A stretch of 64,000 nucleotides of DNA from Legionella birminghamensis (GCF_900452515.1 NZ_UGNW01000001.1:2108001-2172000); one strand, 5' to 3'; shown: positions 40,901-50,219, numbered from the stretch's first letter. Translations and numbers: made by a program. Notes: a model not told the origin generated them from the sequence alone.

Positions 40901-43900
40901 CAAGGGGCAATCCCCATCAATATGGCCATTGACATTGGTGATTTTGATAATGGCGAGAGCATCGGCAAAGTGCTCATTCAAGTACCGGCGACCAGTTATG
41001 GTGACTTTTATTACAATGGGGTTCTCTTAAGCACTGTCGTTGAAGGCGGTGTGACGTATTTTGTTATTCCTCCACAAGCCTTCAACAGCTCCGACCAGAT
41101 CCACTATTCCTTAAACGGTGTAACCTTCGTACCGCGCGCCGATTTTTCAAGTTATACCGCCAATTTAAATTTCACAGTGAAAGCCACCATAAATTATGAA
41201 GTCAATGGCAACACCCTGTCCAAAGCAGCAATTACTGGCAGTTTAACCATTGATGTCAAAGGAATTGCCGATGTCCCGGTCTGGGATATGGCACAGACTA
41301 ACCAGCACTATGTGGGACAGGAGGATGCAGCCAATATTGCATTACAAATTAAAGCCGCCTTGCAGGATACAGACGGCTCAGAGTCCATTGATTACTATCT
41401 GGTAAAAATAACTTCAGGCAATGCCGTATTGATTGGTACAGGCCTGACGCCAGACGCTAATGGCTATTATAAAGTCAGTCCCGCCAATATCGGCAGCCTG
41501 CAGATCAATCCGGCAAATGATTACAGCGGCATGGTTAAAGTGGAGGCAATTGCCGTAAGTAAGGAAAATGCTAATTTCCTGAGTGGATTTCAATATGCTC
41601 AATCGCAACCCATTGAGTTGACAATCGATGTCAAGCCGGTCGCCGATAACATCCTGTTAAATATCAATAAACCCTATGTCGTTTCTAACGAAGATGCGCC
41701 AATTAATCTGGGGAGCTTTATAAATCTGAGTAAGCTTGCGGATAACATTGACTTGTCTGAAAATACATTTTTGCGGATTTCCAATCTTCCTGACGGCGCT
41801 TATTTTTCAATCAATGGTGCAACGCTGAATGTTGCAGGCCTGGGTGCAGGTTTACATAATTTATCCCTTACTTATACCGATAATCAGGGACAAAGCCATA
41901 CCATTCAATATCAATATTATAAAGATGCGGTTGATAGCAGTAAAAATTATTATCAGTTTAATAATACGGATTTCCCTGACGTGCGCCTGCATCCTGTACC
42001 TGAAAGCAATGTCGATTTCTCGATTAAGGTGCAGGCGGTGGTTATTGACCAGGCCACTTTGAGCACCGGCGTAGAAACCGATACGCAAATTACCAGCGCC
42101 CAGGATATCCTCATTAATCTCAAAGGGGTGTCTGATGTCCCCGTCTTTGATGTAACGAATACCGGTTGGTCAGCAATCAATAATGGCGTTGAAACAACGA
42201 TCGCAGAAGACGGGCAGGCTCGTCTCGACTTTAAACTGCTCTCCGGCGAAAAAGCCCTGGCGCCAACCGACACATCAGAAACAATCACCATGGTGATTTC
42301 CAATCTTCCAGCCGGCGCCCAATTACTGGATAGTAATGGAAATACAGTGACCATGACTTATGTCGGCCTGGATGCTAACGGCCAGCCTAAGTATGAAATT
42401 AACCTCACTACCCTAAGTGATTTAATTGTCATACCGCCGCCAAACAGTACTGCCGATATGACGCTGAATGCACATATTGTGGTCACTGAAAATGATGGTA
42501 ATTATATTTCAATCGACAAGCAAATTGTCATCCATGTAACCCCGGTGATTGATGCCGGCGATTATGCGAGAAATTCTGCAGGTATTGAAGACGGCATGAC
42601 GACAGTGAACTGGCGTCCGCCTGCATTCAGCGACAGCCAGGAATTTATTTCTGGCCTTCGTATCGAAAACATTCCTTCGGGAGCACAATTATTCATCAAT
42701 GGCGTGGCTATAACTACTATAGGTGATACCTCTGTTACATTAACTTCCAGCCAGTTAAATGGGCTTTTACAGGGACAATCCCTGCAAATACGTGCGGCAG
42801 AAGATTCGGATGCAGATATCAATCTACGGGCAATCACTTCGGTCAGCCAGCAAGATGCTGATGGCAACCCTACTGTAAGCAAAGATATTGTGGGAAATCT
42901 GCATATTGACCTGCAGGCGGTTGTTGAACCGGATGCCGCGCTCAATATCCTCGCACCCGATAATAGCGGCGTTCTCACCAGCATCAATGCCCTTAACGGT
43001 ACAACGGTTAATTTGTCCACTAATGCATCTTCACAGGGGCATTTATCCTTCCAGGATTTGGATCCTTCCAGTGTGGAGACCATAGAAGTCGTGGTGATAA
43101 CCGGTTTGGGCAATCAATTTGTGGTCATCGGTGGGATTTATGATGGCGTAGGCAATTGGATTGTACCTGCTTCTGCACTGGATAATTTACAGATCAGCTC
43201 CAAATTTGGCTATAACGGCCCAATCAATGTGACTTTCCACGCTCAAGTCCGGGATTTGGGAGATAATAATGAACAGGATATTAGTAATCCAGCCACTCGA
43301 TCCACTTCCATCACACTGAATTTTACTGGCGGCGGTGGTGGCCCTGGCGATCCCCCTGTAGAAGCAGGCACTATTACCATTACTCCTGCTGTTATTCACA
43401 CAGTAGAAGATATTCCGCAGAATATCAGCAGCCAGCTCTCCTCAATGTTATCTCTGAGCAATGGTACGAGTGATGATGTTTATGCACTGTTGATACAAGG
43501 CCCCCTCCCTTCCGGATTTGAACTGTCAGGCAGCGGGGTTATTTATGATTTTGTTAATGATCGCTATGTCATTCAGGTCAATGCAGATTCTTCTGGAAAC
43601 CTGAGTGTAGGGGAGGTCATTCTGCAAACACCAGTGGACTACTCAGGCAGCCTGCCCTTTGCCTTAAATTGGGCAGCAGCCAATATGGCCAGCGGTGATT
43701 CCAACACGGGCGGCAGTTACGTTTCGGCACCAGTCGATGTCGCCCCAGTAGTCGATGTACCTGCAAACCCTGCCATTAACGACCCGAACCATACGCCGGC
43801 GGTCAGTCTTCAGGTTGTACAAACAGAGGGTTTGAACAGCGACAAACAACCGGTATCCGACGGTTCCGATGTCAATCTTCCTAATGCAGCTTATGAAGAT

Positions 43901-46699
43901 GGGCTAGTCATTTTACGCTTGAATGTCGCATCCGCTGATGTGGATAACAGCGAACAAATTGATAGTGTACGGCTCAAAGTCGATCCCGCCAAGGGCGTTT
44001 TTGTTGACAGTAATGGTGCGCCCCTGGCAGTCGACGCCAATGGCTATGTGACCGTATCAGTCAACGATTTAAACCATCTGCAATTCAAGCCGCTCAATGA
44101 TTTCAGCGGCAATGTGAGTGTCACAGCGGTTGTTAGCCTCGTTGACCAGGCGCTGGATAGCCAGGGGCTAGCTGTCATTGACAGTGCAAGCTATACCAAA
44201 ATATTAAATTTTGAGGTGTTGCCAGTCAATGATCCGGTTCATTTTGGCGGTCAGTTCAATTTTAGCGGCAATGAAGATGTTGCAGGAGGAATTCCTTTAT
44301 CAGGCATGACAGTCAGTACTGTAGACAGTGATGGCTCAGAGAAGATTGTCTCATTGGTGATACGTGGTGTTCCTGATGATTTTCTGATTAGTTCTGCGCA
44401 AAACATGGGTAATGGCGACTGGAAAATCACAGTTAACGCTGCCAGCTTCGATTTATCCAGCATTAAGGTGATTGCCCCGGAAAACTTTAGCGGCAGCCTG
44501 GATTTGCAGGTTATCGCCTTCACAAAAGAAGCGCTCGCAGCCCTACCCGGTTCAGGTGGCGGCCAGACTATACATCTTGATATTAATCCAGTCAGCGATC
44601 CGGTAGATATCATTGGCGCCGGAGCGGACAGTACTGCCAGCGGAATGGAAAATGGACAAATTAACATTAATCTTAATTTCCAGGCTAGAGATAATGTAGA
44701 CAGCTATAATGGGTCTGCCAGCAACGTGCAGGAAAATGCAGCGGAATCATTACTGATTACTGTTAAGGGCGTTCCTGAAGGCGCTGAAATTCAACTCCCG
44801 GCTGGCGTCAATGGCACATTGGAAAACAAACTGTATGACAGTTCAACCGGCGAATGGACCTGGGTTTTCAAAGTCAATTCCTCTAATCTGGGCAGCATTG
44901 TATTCTTACCTGGCGATTTTAATGGAAATGCCGAATTAAGCATACAGGCTCAAACAGTCGATAATCAGGCTGCCCCAGGCCCTGTCCGCGAAGTGAGCGT
45001 CGCTGTTGATATTACTGCGGTCAATGATGCGCCGATTAATATTCATCCTGCCTCTTTTATTGCATCGGAAGATCAGGGCATTGTTCTCAATAATATTCAG
45101 ATTAGCGATATCGACGCGCGGGAGGCCAATGGTAATATGACGGTTACGCTTTCGGTCGCGCATGGGGTATTATCACTTACCGGCTCTTTAAGCGGCATCC
45201 TAGTCACTGGCAATATGAGTAATGAAGTTACTCTAACCGGGCAAATCGATGCGATTAACCAGGCTTTGAATGGTAACCTTCATTACCAAAGCAATTTAAA
45301 CTACAACGGACAAGATACCCTGGTAATTAACACGAATGACAATGGCAATTCTGGAGGCCCTGCCCTTTCGGCGGTTTCCAATGTCCCTATTCATATCGAA
45401 CCCGTCAATGACGCACCGGTGAATATCACCCCACTGGTTCCCTTGCAAGCTGGCGAAGATGAAATCCTTACTATTAACAGCCTCAGAGTCACTGATGTTG
45501 ATGCGGGCGCCAATCCGGTTACCGTAACACTGGCAGTCGATCATGGCTTGTTAAGTTTATCCGGCAGCGTAGCAGGCGTAACGGTTTCGGGCGAGTTGAC
45601 TAATCATCTGGTATTAACCGGAACAGTCGATGATATTAATAATTTGCTGGCATTAGGTGTGCAATATCAAGGCCTGTCGAATTATTTTGGCCCTGATGCC
45701 CTGACGATGACCAGCAATGACCTGGGCAATACAGGCGGACCTTCCTTAACTGACACTGACATCGTGGATATTGTTGTTGCAGCACGCGCTGATAATCCAG
45801 AGATGAATATTCTGTACCATTCGGTTGTTGCAGCGCTTGCCATACTTATCCCTTTAAATATCCAGGCAGAGGTTGTAAACCCGGCGGCTAATGAATTGAG
45901 AGTACGTCTGGATGGTTTGGGCGACGCTGTTCCAGTTGATGAGAACGGTAATCCCCTTGGTCTGATGTTGGCTCAAGGCTCCTGGGAAATTTCCGCCAGC
46001 CATTTGCAGCAACTTCACCTTCAAAATGCAAGCGAGGGCGAACATAGTATTACCGTCACTGCTATTTCAGATGTTGGTGATAATAATCCGCTGGAATCTG
46101 CTCCCCAGACTATTGAGCTGACGGTAGTTAATTCTGCGCTTCATGATCTTGAAAATACGCAGAATGATCATAGCAATACCCATCTGGTAGGTTCTGAACT
46201 GGAAGACGTTCTAAGGGGGGTATTCGGCGATGACATGCTGGATGGCAAAGGAGGAAACGACCTGCTGATTGCCGGAGATGGTAATGACATCCTGATTGGC
46301 GGCAAGGGGAATGACACGTTAACTGGCGGCGCGGGCCATGACATTTTCCTCTGGCAGGCGAATGATCATGGTGTAGAAGGAAGCCCGGAGCGCGATATCA
46401 TTACTGATTTTAACCCCCAGGAAGATAAACTGGATTTATCGCAATTGCTTCAGGGTGAAAACGAATCAAATCTAACCCATTACCTGCATTTTGCTTATGA
46501 CGCCCAGTCCGATACCACAACCTTATCAATCAGCACCCAGGGCCATTTTGACGGAACTGAAGCCACTCCAGTGGATGTTACAGCAAAAACCGATCAGGAA
46601 ATTGTTATCAATGGGGATTTGGTAGGCCCTGCAACCACCCAGGCGGATATTATCAATACTTTATTTACGGCACAGCAAATCGTGGTAGATGCTTCGTAG
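35000..46699 (+). CDS. Giant LapA/RTX-type repeat adhesin exported by a type I system
   Basis: 3899 residues. Residues 1-115 form a LapA-like retention module, followed by a dialanine site APAAG at residues 109-113 where a LapG-type protease could cut. Residues 470-1940 hold about ten repeats of 110-175 residues, each closing with an ITDG-type strand (ITDGPDAAGG, VTDGVNPVIND, INDGANPQGG), as in T1SS-143 repeats. Residues 2000-3650 contain cadherin/Ig-like units, several with VNDAP. Residues 3728-3783 carry calcium-binding nonapeptides (GGNDLLIAGDGND, GGKGNDTLTGGAGHD), then DIITDFNPQEDKLDLSQLL, the usual C-terminal secretion module. No Cys beyond one in the N-terminal module was noticed. AAGG upstream sets the ATG. 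No T1SS, lapG or lapD gene lies in the window. Likely a surface adhesin or RtxA-like protein. Confidence 0.92.
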   Translation: MAAQAISGEVQALQGLLVRTNENGQCKILKQGSLIHAGDTVVLLGGGHSLIKLLFQPAISLLPDQAYTFQLNGISPLLNKIPETPLEQLLKQTQLGDTDIFKLIEQLEAPAAGEAPLQSGGASFYTDKPLFSLGHVGAGYDTRFAENDARFAIEQNNILGLRNPKPEAMLALNDGELTLDESITLKYGDSNASQGNLSDPFNYGKPLSIAEGDILSSSGSQFNQPASAITTRYALELGDSPSALRASDGSPITLVLENDRVLGKSGNTVVFAIGIDESSGKITVVQYHGLYHNNPDSTDESLSLTNLVKASLTLKDTSGDVSTATIEIGSKIHFEDDAPLIHSIQQTGLVDTTIEHQVMNGTIQVDFGSDLAKDLTFSSDALRILQASQLTSNGEALIYNLSRDSHTITAAVRGTDITVFKLSLSAVIPNAEQTRTPSYQFQLFQALDQPPNKITLVIPIKAIDADNDIAKGNIRISITDGPDAAGGNSSQLISTEGDLDAIQGAYPVTTNHQFSIEAGVDRLLPESLGFADNFINSFIQEFNQEITAGGLALHVTSTVVNGVITLTAVDTNNEVVLQLKLTPVNIGQNIQISAELIQYKPLDHQNNGDSSGIIRQNGSSIDFDLQLQAKDSDGDPLQNPVNLHVQINDANPPALGQDSIAFTEATIQQVVLGQVLLDLGSDKIATLVFEDSNAMHNSLSGLTSGGYQTSYQINNNVLSITINDPLSPSNGQELLNVILNTDGSFTATLKGPFDQINDVSELLLTVRATDKDSDQSNLGEIHLSIHDAPSQSYTTQASTTLIEGDLVPGTYPVTSPVADFVLQSSGDRLLPETIRFDPATINDLLSELSQEIKVDGQALDFILQNNRIIGSLNGSAIVVIELSANQNSNQYNVDGHLKITLNGPIDHNQTNNTGLVHLAGDQITIKAGVQIIDADGDSLANPAQVTISVLDGAPPQLIHVDDISLVEPVTASATSSSAHFLIDIGSDSIKTLSFNYTNGENSGLFSDGHPVLLEMNNGVLHGYYIENNIKVAVFDATLTNQGNQALVDFELYKPVDHTQAGQDTVTLPVNIIAIDTDGDSATVTVPVHITDSVANPQPVTASVIEGDTVLGNLSSSYQLNVEGGRLYSFTVNGTTYTYDASHSSYSVTTDKGLLTINQDGSWSLQTVDGLDHDFIQQLPLNYTVIDGDGDFASNSLVITITDGNPSSGGQAISTSLVEGDLAPLTYPVTAISPSLIVLNNGSDPFDLGTFAIQNPAALAAELQADLRFFNTVSGQTESLVATVNNDSIVLRSGSGEMVLEIKLVTTLQANQDLSLTQIITLYQPLSHLASNNSGVVTLINDQIRINYQVQIADIDGDLLVNPVNLSATVTDGVNPVINDAVTIVQDGSSSSSGVMDINIGSDPIASIRFDINQPALANLTSNGYSTTTTISDHSIKVFDHNQQLLAEISLNDNGSYSVTLNGPLDQGLNNILNLPLNVTARDKDGDSDSAVLNVSINDGANPQGGQTVSLAVTEGSLSIANGYPVSDVKSFTVAAGIDRLLPQSIQIDSTVINSILSELGSELKSGGQTISFTYDNNTHTITGKIGSNTILTLTVNATQSSNGKDVDVSTTFTQYKPLDHLQTGNNTGYVHINGNTISINTPVQISDSDGDKLAAPVNLITTITDGVLPIINPIGAITVKESDINSSTGNHAGSTAASTGETANGVITVQTGSDTVASYSIDVQAFNSGVDGQWKSGGVPIVLSYDAVNDIYRGTANGVSKFTLKMNASGTYTFTLLGAIDHPVEAVSSKNNLDIIFSVIAKDADGDSSAVAKLPVTVQDDLPDAVNTSFAAITEGATTSTVDLLPTAREGADTGKIVSVWDGNTQYTITGTGDNQITLHNDANGQVIGVLHVFADGRVFFVSSANIDHDGVNLVKNVRFDVRDFDGDTDNANITLTINDKAATIAIAAASGVEDVGRDSNEVLVNPQGAIPINMAIDIGDFDNGESIGKVLIQVPATSYGDFYYNGVLLSTVVEGGVTYFVIPPQAFNSSDQIHYSLNGVTFVPRADFSSYTANLNFTVKATINYEVNGNTLSKAAITGSLTIDVKGIADVPVWDMAQTNQHYVGQEDAANIALQIKAALQDTDGSESIDYYLVKITSGNAVLIGTGLTPDANGYYKVSPANIGSLQINPANDYSGMVKVEAIAVSKENANFLSGFQYAQSQPIELTIDVKPVADNILLNINKPYVVSNEDAPINLGSFINLSKLADNIDLSENTFLRISNLPDGAYFSINGATLNVAGLGAGLHNLSLTYTDNQGQSHTIQYQYYKDAVDSSKNYYQFNNTDFPDVRLHPVPESNVDFSIKVQAVVIDQATLSTGVETDTQITSAQDILINLKGVSDVPVFDVTNTGWSAINNGVETTIAEDGQARLDFKLLSGEKALAPTDTSETITMVISNLPAGAQLLDSNGNTVTMTYVGLDANGQPKYEINLTTLSDLIVIPPPNSTADMTLNAHIVVTENDGNYISIDKQIVIHVTPVIDAGDYARNSAGIEDGMTTVNWRPPAFSDSQEFISGLRIENIPSGAQLFINGVAITTIGDTSVTLTSSQLNGLLQGQSLQIRAAEDSDADINLRAITSVSQQDADGNPTVSKDIVGNLHIDLQAVVEPDAALNILAPDNSGVLTSINALNGTTVNLSTNASSQGHLSFQDLDPSSVETIEVVVITGLGNQFVVIGGIYDGVGNWIVPASALDNLQISSKFGYNGPINVTFHAQVRDLGDNNEQDISNPATRSTSITLNFTGGGGGPGDPPVEAGTITITPAVIHTVEDIPQNISSQLSSMLSLSNGTSDDVYALLIQGPLPSGFELSGSGVIYDFVNDRYVIQVNADSSGNLSVGEVILQTPVDYSGSLPFALNWAAANMASGDSNTGGSYVSAPVDVAPVVDVPANPAINDPNHTPAVSLQVVQTEGLNSDKQPVSDGSDVNLPNAAYEDGLVILRLNVASADVDNSEQIDSVRLKVDPAKGVFVDSNGAPLAVDANGYVTVSVNDLNHLQFKPLNDFSGNVSVTAVVSLVDQALDSQGLAVIDSASYTKILNFEVLPVNDPVHFGGQFNFSGNEDVAGGIPLSGMTVSTVDSDGSEKIVSLVIRGVPDDFLISSAQNMGNGDWKITVNAASFDLSSIKVIAPENFSGSLDLQVIAFTKEALAALPGSGGGQTIHLDINPVSDPVDIIGAGADSTASGMENGQININLNFQARDNVDSYNGSASNVQENAAESLLITVKGVPEGAEIQLPAGVNGTLENKLYDSSTGEWTWVFKVNSSNLGSIVFLPGDFNGNAELSIQAQTVDNQAAPGPVREVSVAVDITAVNDAPINIHPASFIASEDQGIVLNNIQISDIDAREANGNMTVTLSVAHGVLSLTGSLSGILVTGNMSNEVTLTGQIDAINQALNGNLHYQSNLNYNGQDTLVINTNDNGNSGGPALSAVSNVPIHIEPVNDAPVNITPLVPLQAGEDEILTINSLRVTDVDAGANPVTVTLAVDHGLLSLSGSVAGVTVSGELTNHLVLTGTVDDINNLLALGVQYQGLSNYFGPDALTMTSNDLGNTGGPSLTDTDIVDIVVAARADNPEMNILYHSVVAALAILIPLNIQAEVVNPAANELRVRLDGLGDAVPVDENGNPLGLMLAQGSWEISASHLQQLHLQNASEGEHSITVTAISDVGDNNPLESAPQTIELTVVNSALHDLENTQNDHSNTHLVGSELEDVLRGVFGDDMLDGKGGNDLLIAGDGNDILIGGKGNDTLTGGAGHDIFLWQANDHGVEGSPERDIITDFNPQEDKLDLSQLLQGENESNLTHYLHFAYDAQSDTTTLSISTQGHFDGTEATPVDVTAKTDQEIVINGDLVGPATTQADIINTLFTAQQIVVDAS

Positions 46700-48363
46700 G
46701 ATCCGTCTTTGCGGATAAAGTGAAGCAATGACGAGGGAATGGCCTAATACCCCTTCGCTTCCCGTCTTTGCGAACAACGTGAAGCAATCCAGATCTGTGT
46801 CGCATTCAAGCTCCGATCTGGATTGCTTCGCAAGGCTCGCAATGACGGGGGGCAAGGGCATAATACCCATCCGCTTCCCGTCTTTGCGAACAACGTGAAG
46901 CAATCCAGATCTGTGTCGCATTCAGGCTCCGATCTGGATTGCTTCGCAAGGCTCGCAATGACGGGGGGCAAGGGCATAATACCCATCCGCTTCCCGTCTT
47001 TGCGAACAACGTGAAGCAATCCAGATCTGTGTCGCATTCAGGCTCCGCTCTGGATTGCTTCGCCAAGGCTCGCAATGACGGGGCAAGGGCATAATACCCA
47101 TCCGCTTCCCGTCTTTGCGAACAACGTGAAGCAATCCAGATCTTGACTCATTCAAGCTCCGCTCTGGATTACTTCGCCAAGGCTCGCAATGACGGGGGGC
47201 AAGGGCATAATACTCATTCGCTTCCCGTCTTTACGAACAACGTGAAGCAATCCAGATCTGTGCCTCATTCAAGCTCCGCTCTGGATTACTTCGCCAAGGC
47301 TCGCAATGACGGGGGGCAAGGGCATAATACTCATTCGCTTCCCGTCTTTGCGAACAACGTGAAGCAATCCAGATCTGTGCCTCATTCAAGCTCCGCTCTG
47401 GATTACTTCGCCAAGGCTCGCAATGACGGGGGGCAAGGGCATAATACCCATCCGCTTCCCGTCTTTGCGAACAACGTGAAGCAATCCAGATCTGTGTCGC
47501 ATTCAAGCTCCGATCTGGATTGCTTCGCAAGGCTCGCAATGACGGGGGGCAAGGGCATAATACCCATCCGCTTCCCGTCTTTGCGAACAACGTGAAGCAA
47601 TCCAGATCTGTGTCGCATTCAGGCTCCGCTCTGGATTGCTTCGCCAAGGCTCGCAATGACGGGGCAAGGGCATAATACCCATCCGCTTCCCGTCTTTGCG
47701 AACAACGTGAAGCAATCCAGATCTGTGCCTCATTCAAGCTCCGCTCTGGATTGCTTCGCCAAGGCTCGCAATGACGGGGCAAGGGCATAATACCCATCCG
47801 CTTCCCGTCTTTGCGAACAACGTGAAGCAATCCAGATCTGTGCCTCATTCAAGCTCCGATCTGGATTGCTTCGCCAAGGCTCGCAATGACGGGGGGCAAG
47901 GGCATAATACCCATCCGCTTCCCGTCTTTGCGAACAACGTGAAGCAATCCAGATCTGTGCCTCATTCAAGCTCCGCTCTGGATTGCTTCGCCAAGGCTCG
48001 CAATGACGGGGGGCAAGGGCATAATACTCATTCGCTTCCCGTCTTTGCGAACAACGTGAAGCAATCCAGATCTGTGACTCATTCAAGCTCCGATCTGGAT
48101 TGCTTCGCCAAGGCTCGCAATGACGGGGGGCAAGGGCATAATACCCATCCGCTTCCCGTCTTTGCGAACAACGTGAAGCAATCCAGATCTGTGACTCATT
48201 CAAGCTCCGATCTGGATTGCTTCGCCAAGGCTCGCAATGACGGGGGGCAAGGGCATAATACTCATTCGCTTCCCGTCTTTGCGAACAACGTGAAGCAATC
48301 CAGATCTGTGCCGCATTCAAGCTCCGCTCTGGATTGCTTCGCCAAGGCTCGCAATGACGGGTT
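46700..48363. repeat. Tandem array of 14 units of about 116 bp
   Basis: The marker GTCTTTGCGAACAACGTG or a one-base variant begins at 46764, 46880, 46996, 47111, 47227, 47344, 47461, 47577, 47692, 47807, 47924, 48041, 48158 and 48275, so the period is 115-117 bp. A partial unit precedes it from 46700. Each unit contains an inverted pair GAAGCAATCCAGATC and GATCTGGATTGCTTC about 19 bases apart, plus GGCTCGCAATGACG. Some units carry GCTCTGG or TTACTTC instead, which weakens the stem. The array fills exactly the space between the stop codons of the adhesin and the converging GIY-YIG gene. Open frames on both strands are by-products of the repeat. Confidence 0.95.
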
Positions 48364-48655
48364 AAATTAATGTCTCGTATAAATCTGACCAAGAAGGATT
48401 AAACCTCTCAATCAACAATAATTTCTTTTTTCTTGAACCACTTTTCAATTGTTTTTCCCGAGAAATAGCACTTATCATGCTATCTGTTAATTCAAAATAA
48501 ACTAGAATCTTGCAATTATATTTTTTCGTAAATCCATTAAGCTCAGCATACCGATGCTCATAAACTCTTTTTAGGAGATCACTAGTTACTCCTGTATAAA
48601 GTGTTCCATTACGTTTATTAGCCATTATATAAATAGCAGGTTGGCGTTCTCTCAT
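48362..48655 (-). CDS. GIY-YIG nuclease domain protein
   Basis: 97 residues. AIYIMANKRNGTLYTGVTSDLLKRVYEH contains the GIY-YIG core in its YIM...YTG form with the catalytic Arg in LLKRVYEH, and SREKQLK carries the metal-binding Glu. These small stand-alone proteins (UPF0213/YhbQ-like) are common and their role is unclear. The TAA stop touches the last unit of the tandem array. The 60 bases upstream contain a fragment GGCTCACTCGGTCTCGCAATGACG, resembling the end of an array unit. Confidence 0.88.
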   Translation of the reverse strand: MRERQPAIYIMANKRNGTLYTGVTSDLLKRVYEHRYAELNGFTKKYNCKILVYFELTDSMISAISREKQLKSGSRKKKLLLIERFNPSWSDLYETLI

Positions 48656-48718
48656 GTTTCCCTTAAGTTGGACAGATAGATTGAATCGAGGCTCACTCGG
48701 TCTCGCAATGACGTTTAC

Positions 48719-49159
48719 TTAAGAAACCCGATGAAATTCCAGACTCACTTCCGCGGTCATTCCGGGACCAACCGTTAATGTGCCTTGGGCATCGCCAGAA
48801 TTTTCTGAAAAATTGCCGTTCATACTACCGTATTCGGTATCAAATACAGCGATTCCATTAACACAGGTTCCTGTAAACCGGTTCACTGTATGTTTAGGGC
48901 AGAAAAAACTGCCAGAATCTTTGTCAGCTGTCACTTCAATACTGAAATGCTCGCCCGCATCAGCGGTTTGGATTGTGCCTGAGCCATGATATTTACATTC
49001 GCCAATGAACCAATTCGTGGCCTTTCCTGATCCAGCCCATTGTCCAGCTACGTGCTGACAAGCGTCAGTGTTATGAGAATAAAAATTGAAATCGGCATGC
49101 ACCGCATTGGAAAAAGAAAAAGCTGCAGCTATAAATCCCGTTAATACATAATGTTTCAT
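48719..49159 (-). CDS. Secreted protein of unknown function
   Basis: 146 residues starting with a signal peptide (KHYVLTGFIAAAFSFSNAVHA). I use the ATG at 49159, which has AAGG upstream; a frame extension of 18 residues before it lacks signal character. The mature part has four cysteines (TDACQH, GECKYHG, FFCPKH, GTCVNG) and beta-rich sequence. No family recognised. Confidence 0.66.
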   Translation of the reverse strand: MKHYVLTGFIAAAFSFSNAVHADFNFYSHNTDACQHVAGQWAGSGKATNWFIGECKYHGSGTIQTADAGEHFSIEVTADKDSGSFFCPKHTVNRFTGTCVNGIAVFDTEYGSMNGNFSENSGDAQGTLTVGPGMTAEVSLEFHRVS

Positions 49160-49276
49160 CTTTCTACCTTGAAAAGCTGAATGAAAGCGAAGATTATTAC
49201 CTTTATCAGGCACTCAATGCAATCAAAATCAGCGATGCCATCCCCTAGCCTAAGCAGGAATGGCATCATTCAAGGA

Positions 49277-49573
49277 TCAATCAGCAGCTACATAATGGCC
49301 ATTTTTAATATGATAGGCATGACCATCTCTATACACCACGCCTTTTTTCTGGAAAATTACGCGGTCAGTTGCCGTAGCTACTCCACCTACCAGAGTACGT
49401 GTTCCCTTGACCACAACAGTACCTGACTTTTGGACTACCGTACCAGTCGTAGAAACAACTCTCGCTCCCGTTCCCATTACGGCACTTCCTGTTTCATTAA
49501 AAGCATTCTGCGTACCACAACCGGACAACATGAGCGAAACCAATCCCGCCAGTGCAAAAATTAATTTATTCAT
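49277..49573 (-). CDS. Small lipoprotein
   Basis: 98 residues with a lipoprotein signal: hydrophobic helix then LMLSGC, Cys19 being the lipidation site. The mature part is Gly/Thr/Val-rich (GARVVSTTGTVVQKSGTVVV), followed by RDGHAYHIKNGHYVA. No domain recognised. GGAGGG seven bases before the ATG at 49573 sets the start. Confidence 0.75.
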   Translation of the reverse strand: MNKLIFALAGLVSLMLSGCGTQNAFNETGSAVMGTGARVVSTTGTVVQKSGTVVVKGTRTLVGGVATATDRVIFQKKGVVYRDGHAYHIKNGHYVAAD

Positions 49574-49679
49574 AATAGTTCCCTCCATTATTTTCCTTTT
49601 TGTTTACTGCACCTAAACAACTATAGTACATGAAAGCAACACTTGCTTTTGGCTGTAAACGCTATCTAGACTTATTATT

Positions 49680-50219
49680 ATGAAGAAACTATATACAATA
49701 GGTCATTCAACCCATCCCCTGGAGGAATTTATCGAAATTCTCCAACATTATCGAATCAGGCATCTGGTGGATATTCGTACCGTGCCTCGGTCTCGTCATG
49801 TCCCCTGGTTTAATAAAGACAGTCTTGGCAAATCATTGAGCAAGGAAAAAATTAAGTATACCCATCTTGATAAATTAGGCGGTTTACGCAAAACATTCGC
49901 TGAATCTATCAATACAGGTTGGCATAACGCCAGCTTTCGCGGCTTTGCAGATTATATGCAGACCAAGCCATTTTTTGAGGGCTTGAAAGAGCTGAACGCC
50001 ATTATTGATGCTGATCACCAGGTTGCAATTATGTGTGCTGAAGCAGTGCCCTGGCGCTGCCATCGCTCGCTTGTCGGTGATGCTGAAATCATCAGACATA
50101 TCGAAGTGCTTGACATTTTTCATAAGGAAGAAGTGAGGCCGCATCAACTGACAAAATTTGCAATAGTTAATAAACATACCCGCCCTTATAGGGTTTTTTA
50201 TCCAAACCCGGAATCCTAG
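49680..50219 (+). CDS. DUF488 family protein
   Basis: 179 residues. The hallmarks are KLYTIGHSTHPLEEF, LVDIRTVPRSRHVPWFN and AIMCAEAVPWRCHRSLVGD; the CAE...CHR motif is typical of DUF488. Structures in this family look like nucleotide- or nucleic-acid-related folds, but the function is not established. Stands alone, ending 75 bases before the next gene. Confidence 0.88.
   Translation: MKKLYTIGHSTHPLEEFIEILQHYRIRHLVDIRTVPRSRHVPWFNKDSLGKSLSKEKIKYTHLDKLGGLRKTFAESINTGWHNASFRGFADYMQTKPFFEGLKELNAIIDADHQVAIMCAEAVPWRCHRSLVGDAEIIRHIEVLDIFHKEEVRPHQLTKFAIVNKHTRPYRVFYPNPES

Noticed and set aside
46700-48363. CRISPR array
   Set aside because: Regularly spaced repeats are present, but units are about 116 bp and nearly identical throughout, with no unique spacers and no cas genes nearby.
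46740-48392. Several open frames of 60-220 codons on both strands across the tandem array
   Set aside because: They repeat the same peptide units, occur on both strands at once and exist because 117 bp is a multiple of three; frames change where the unit is 115 or 116 bp. No ribosome sites were seen.
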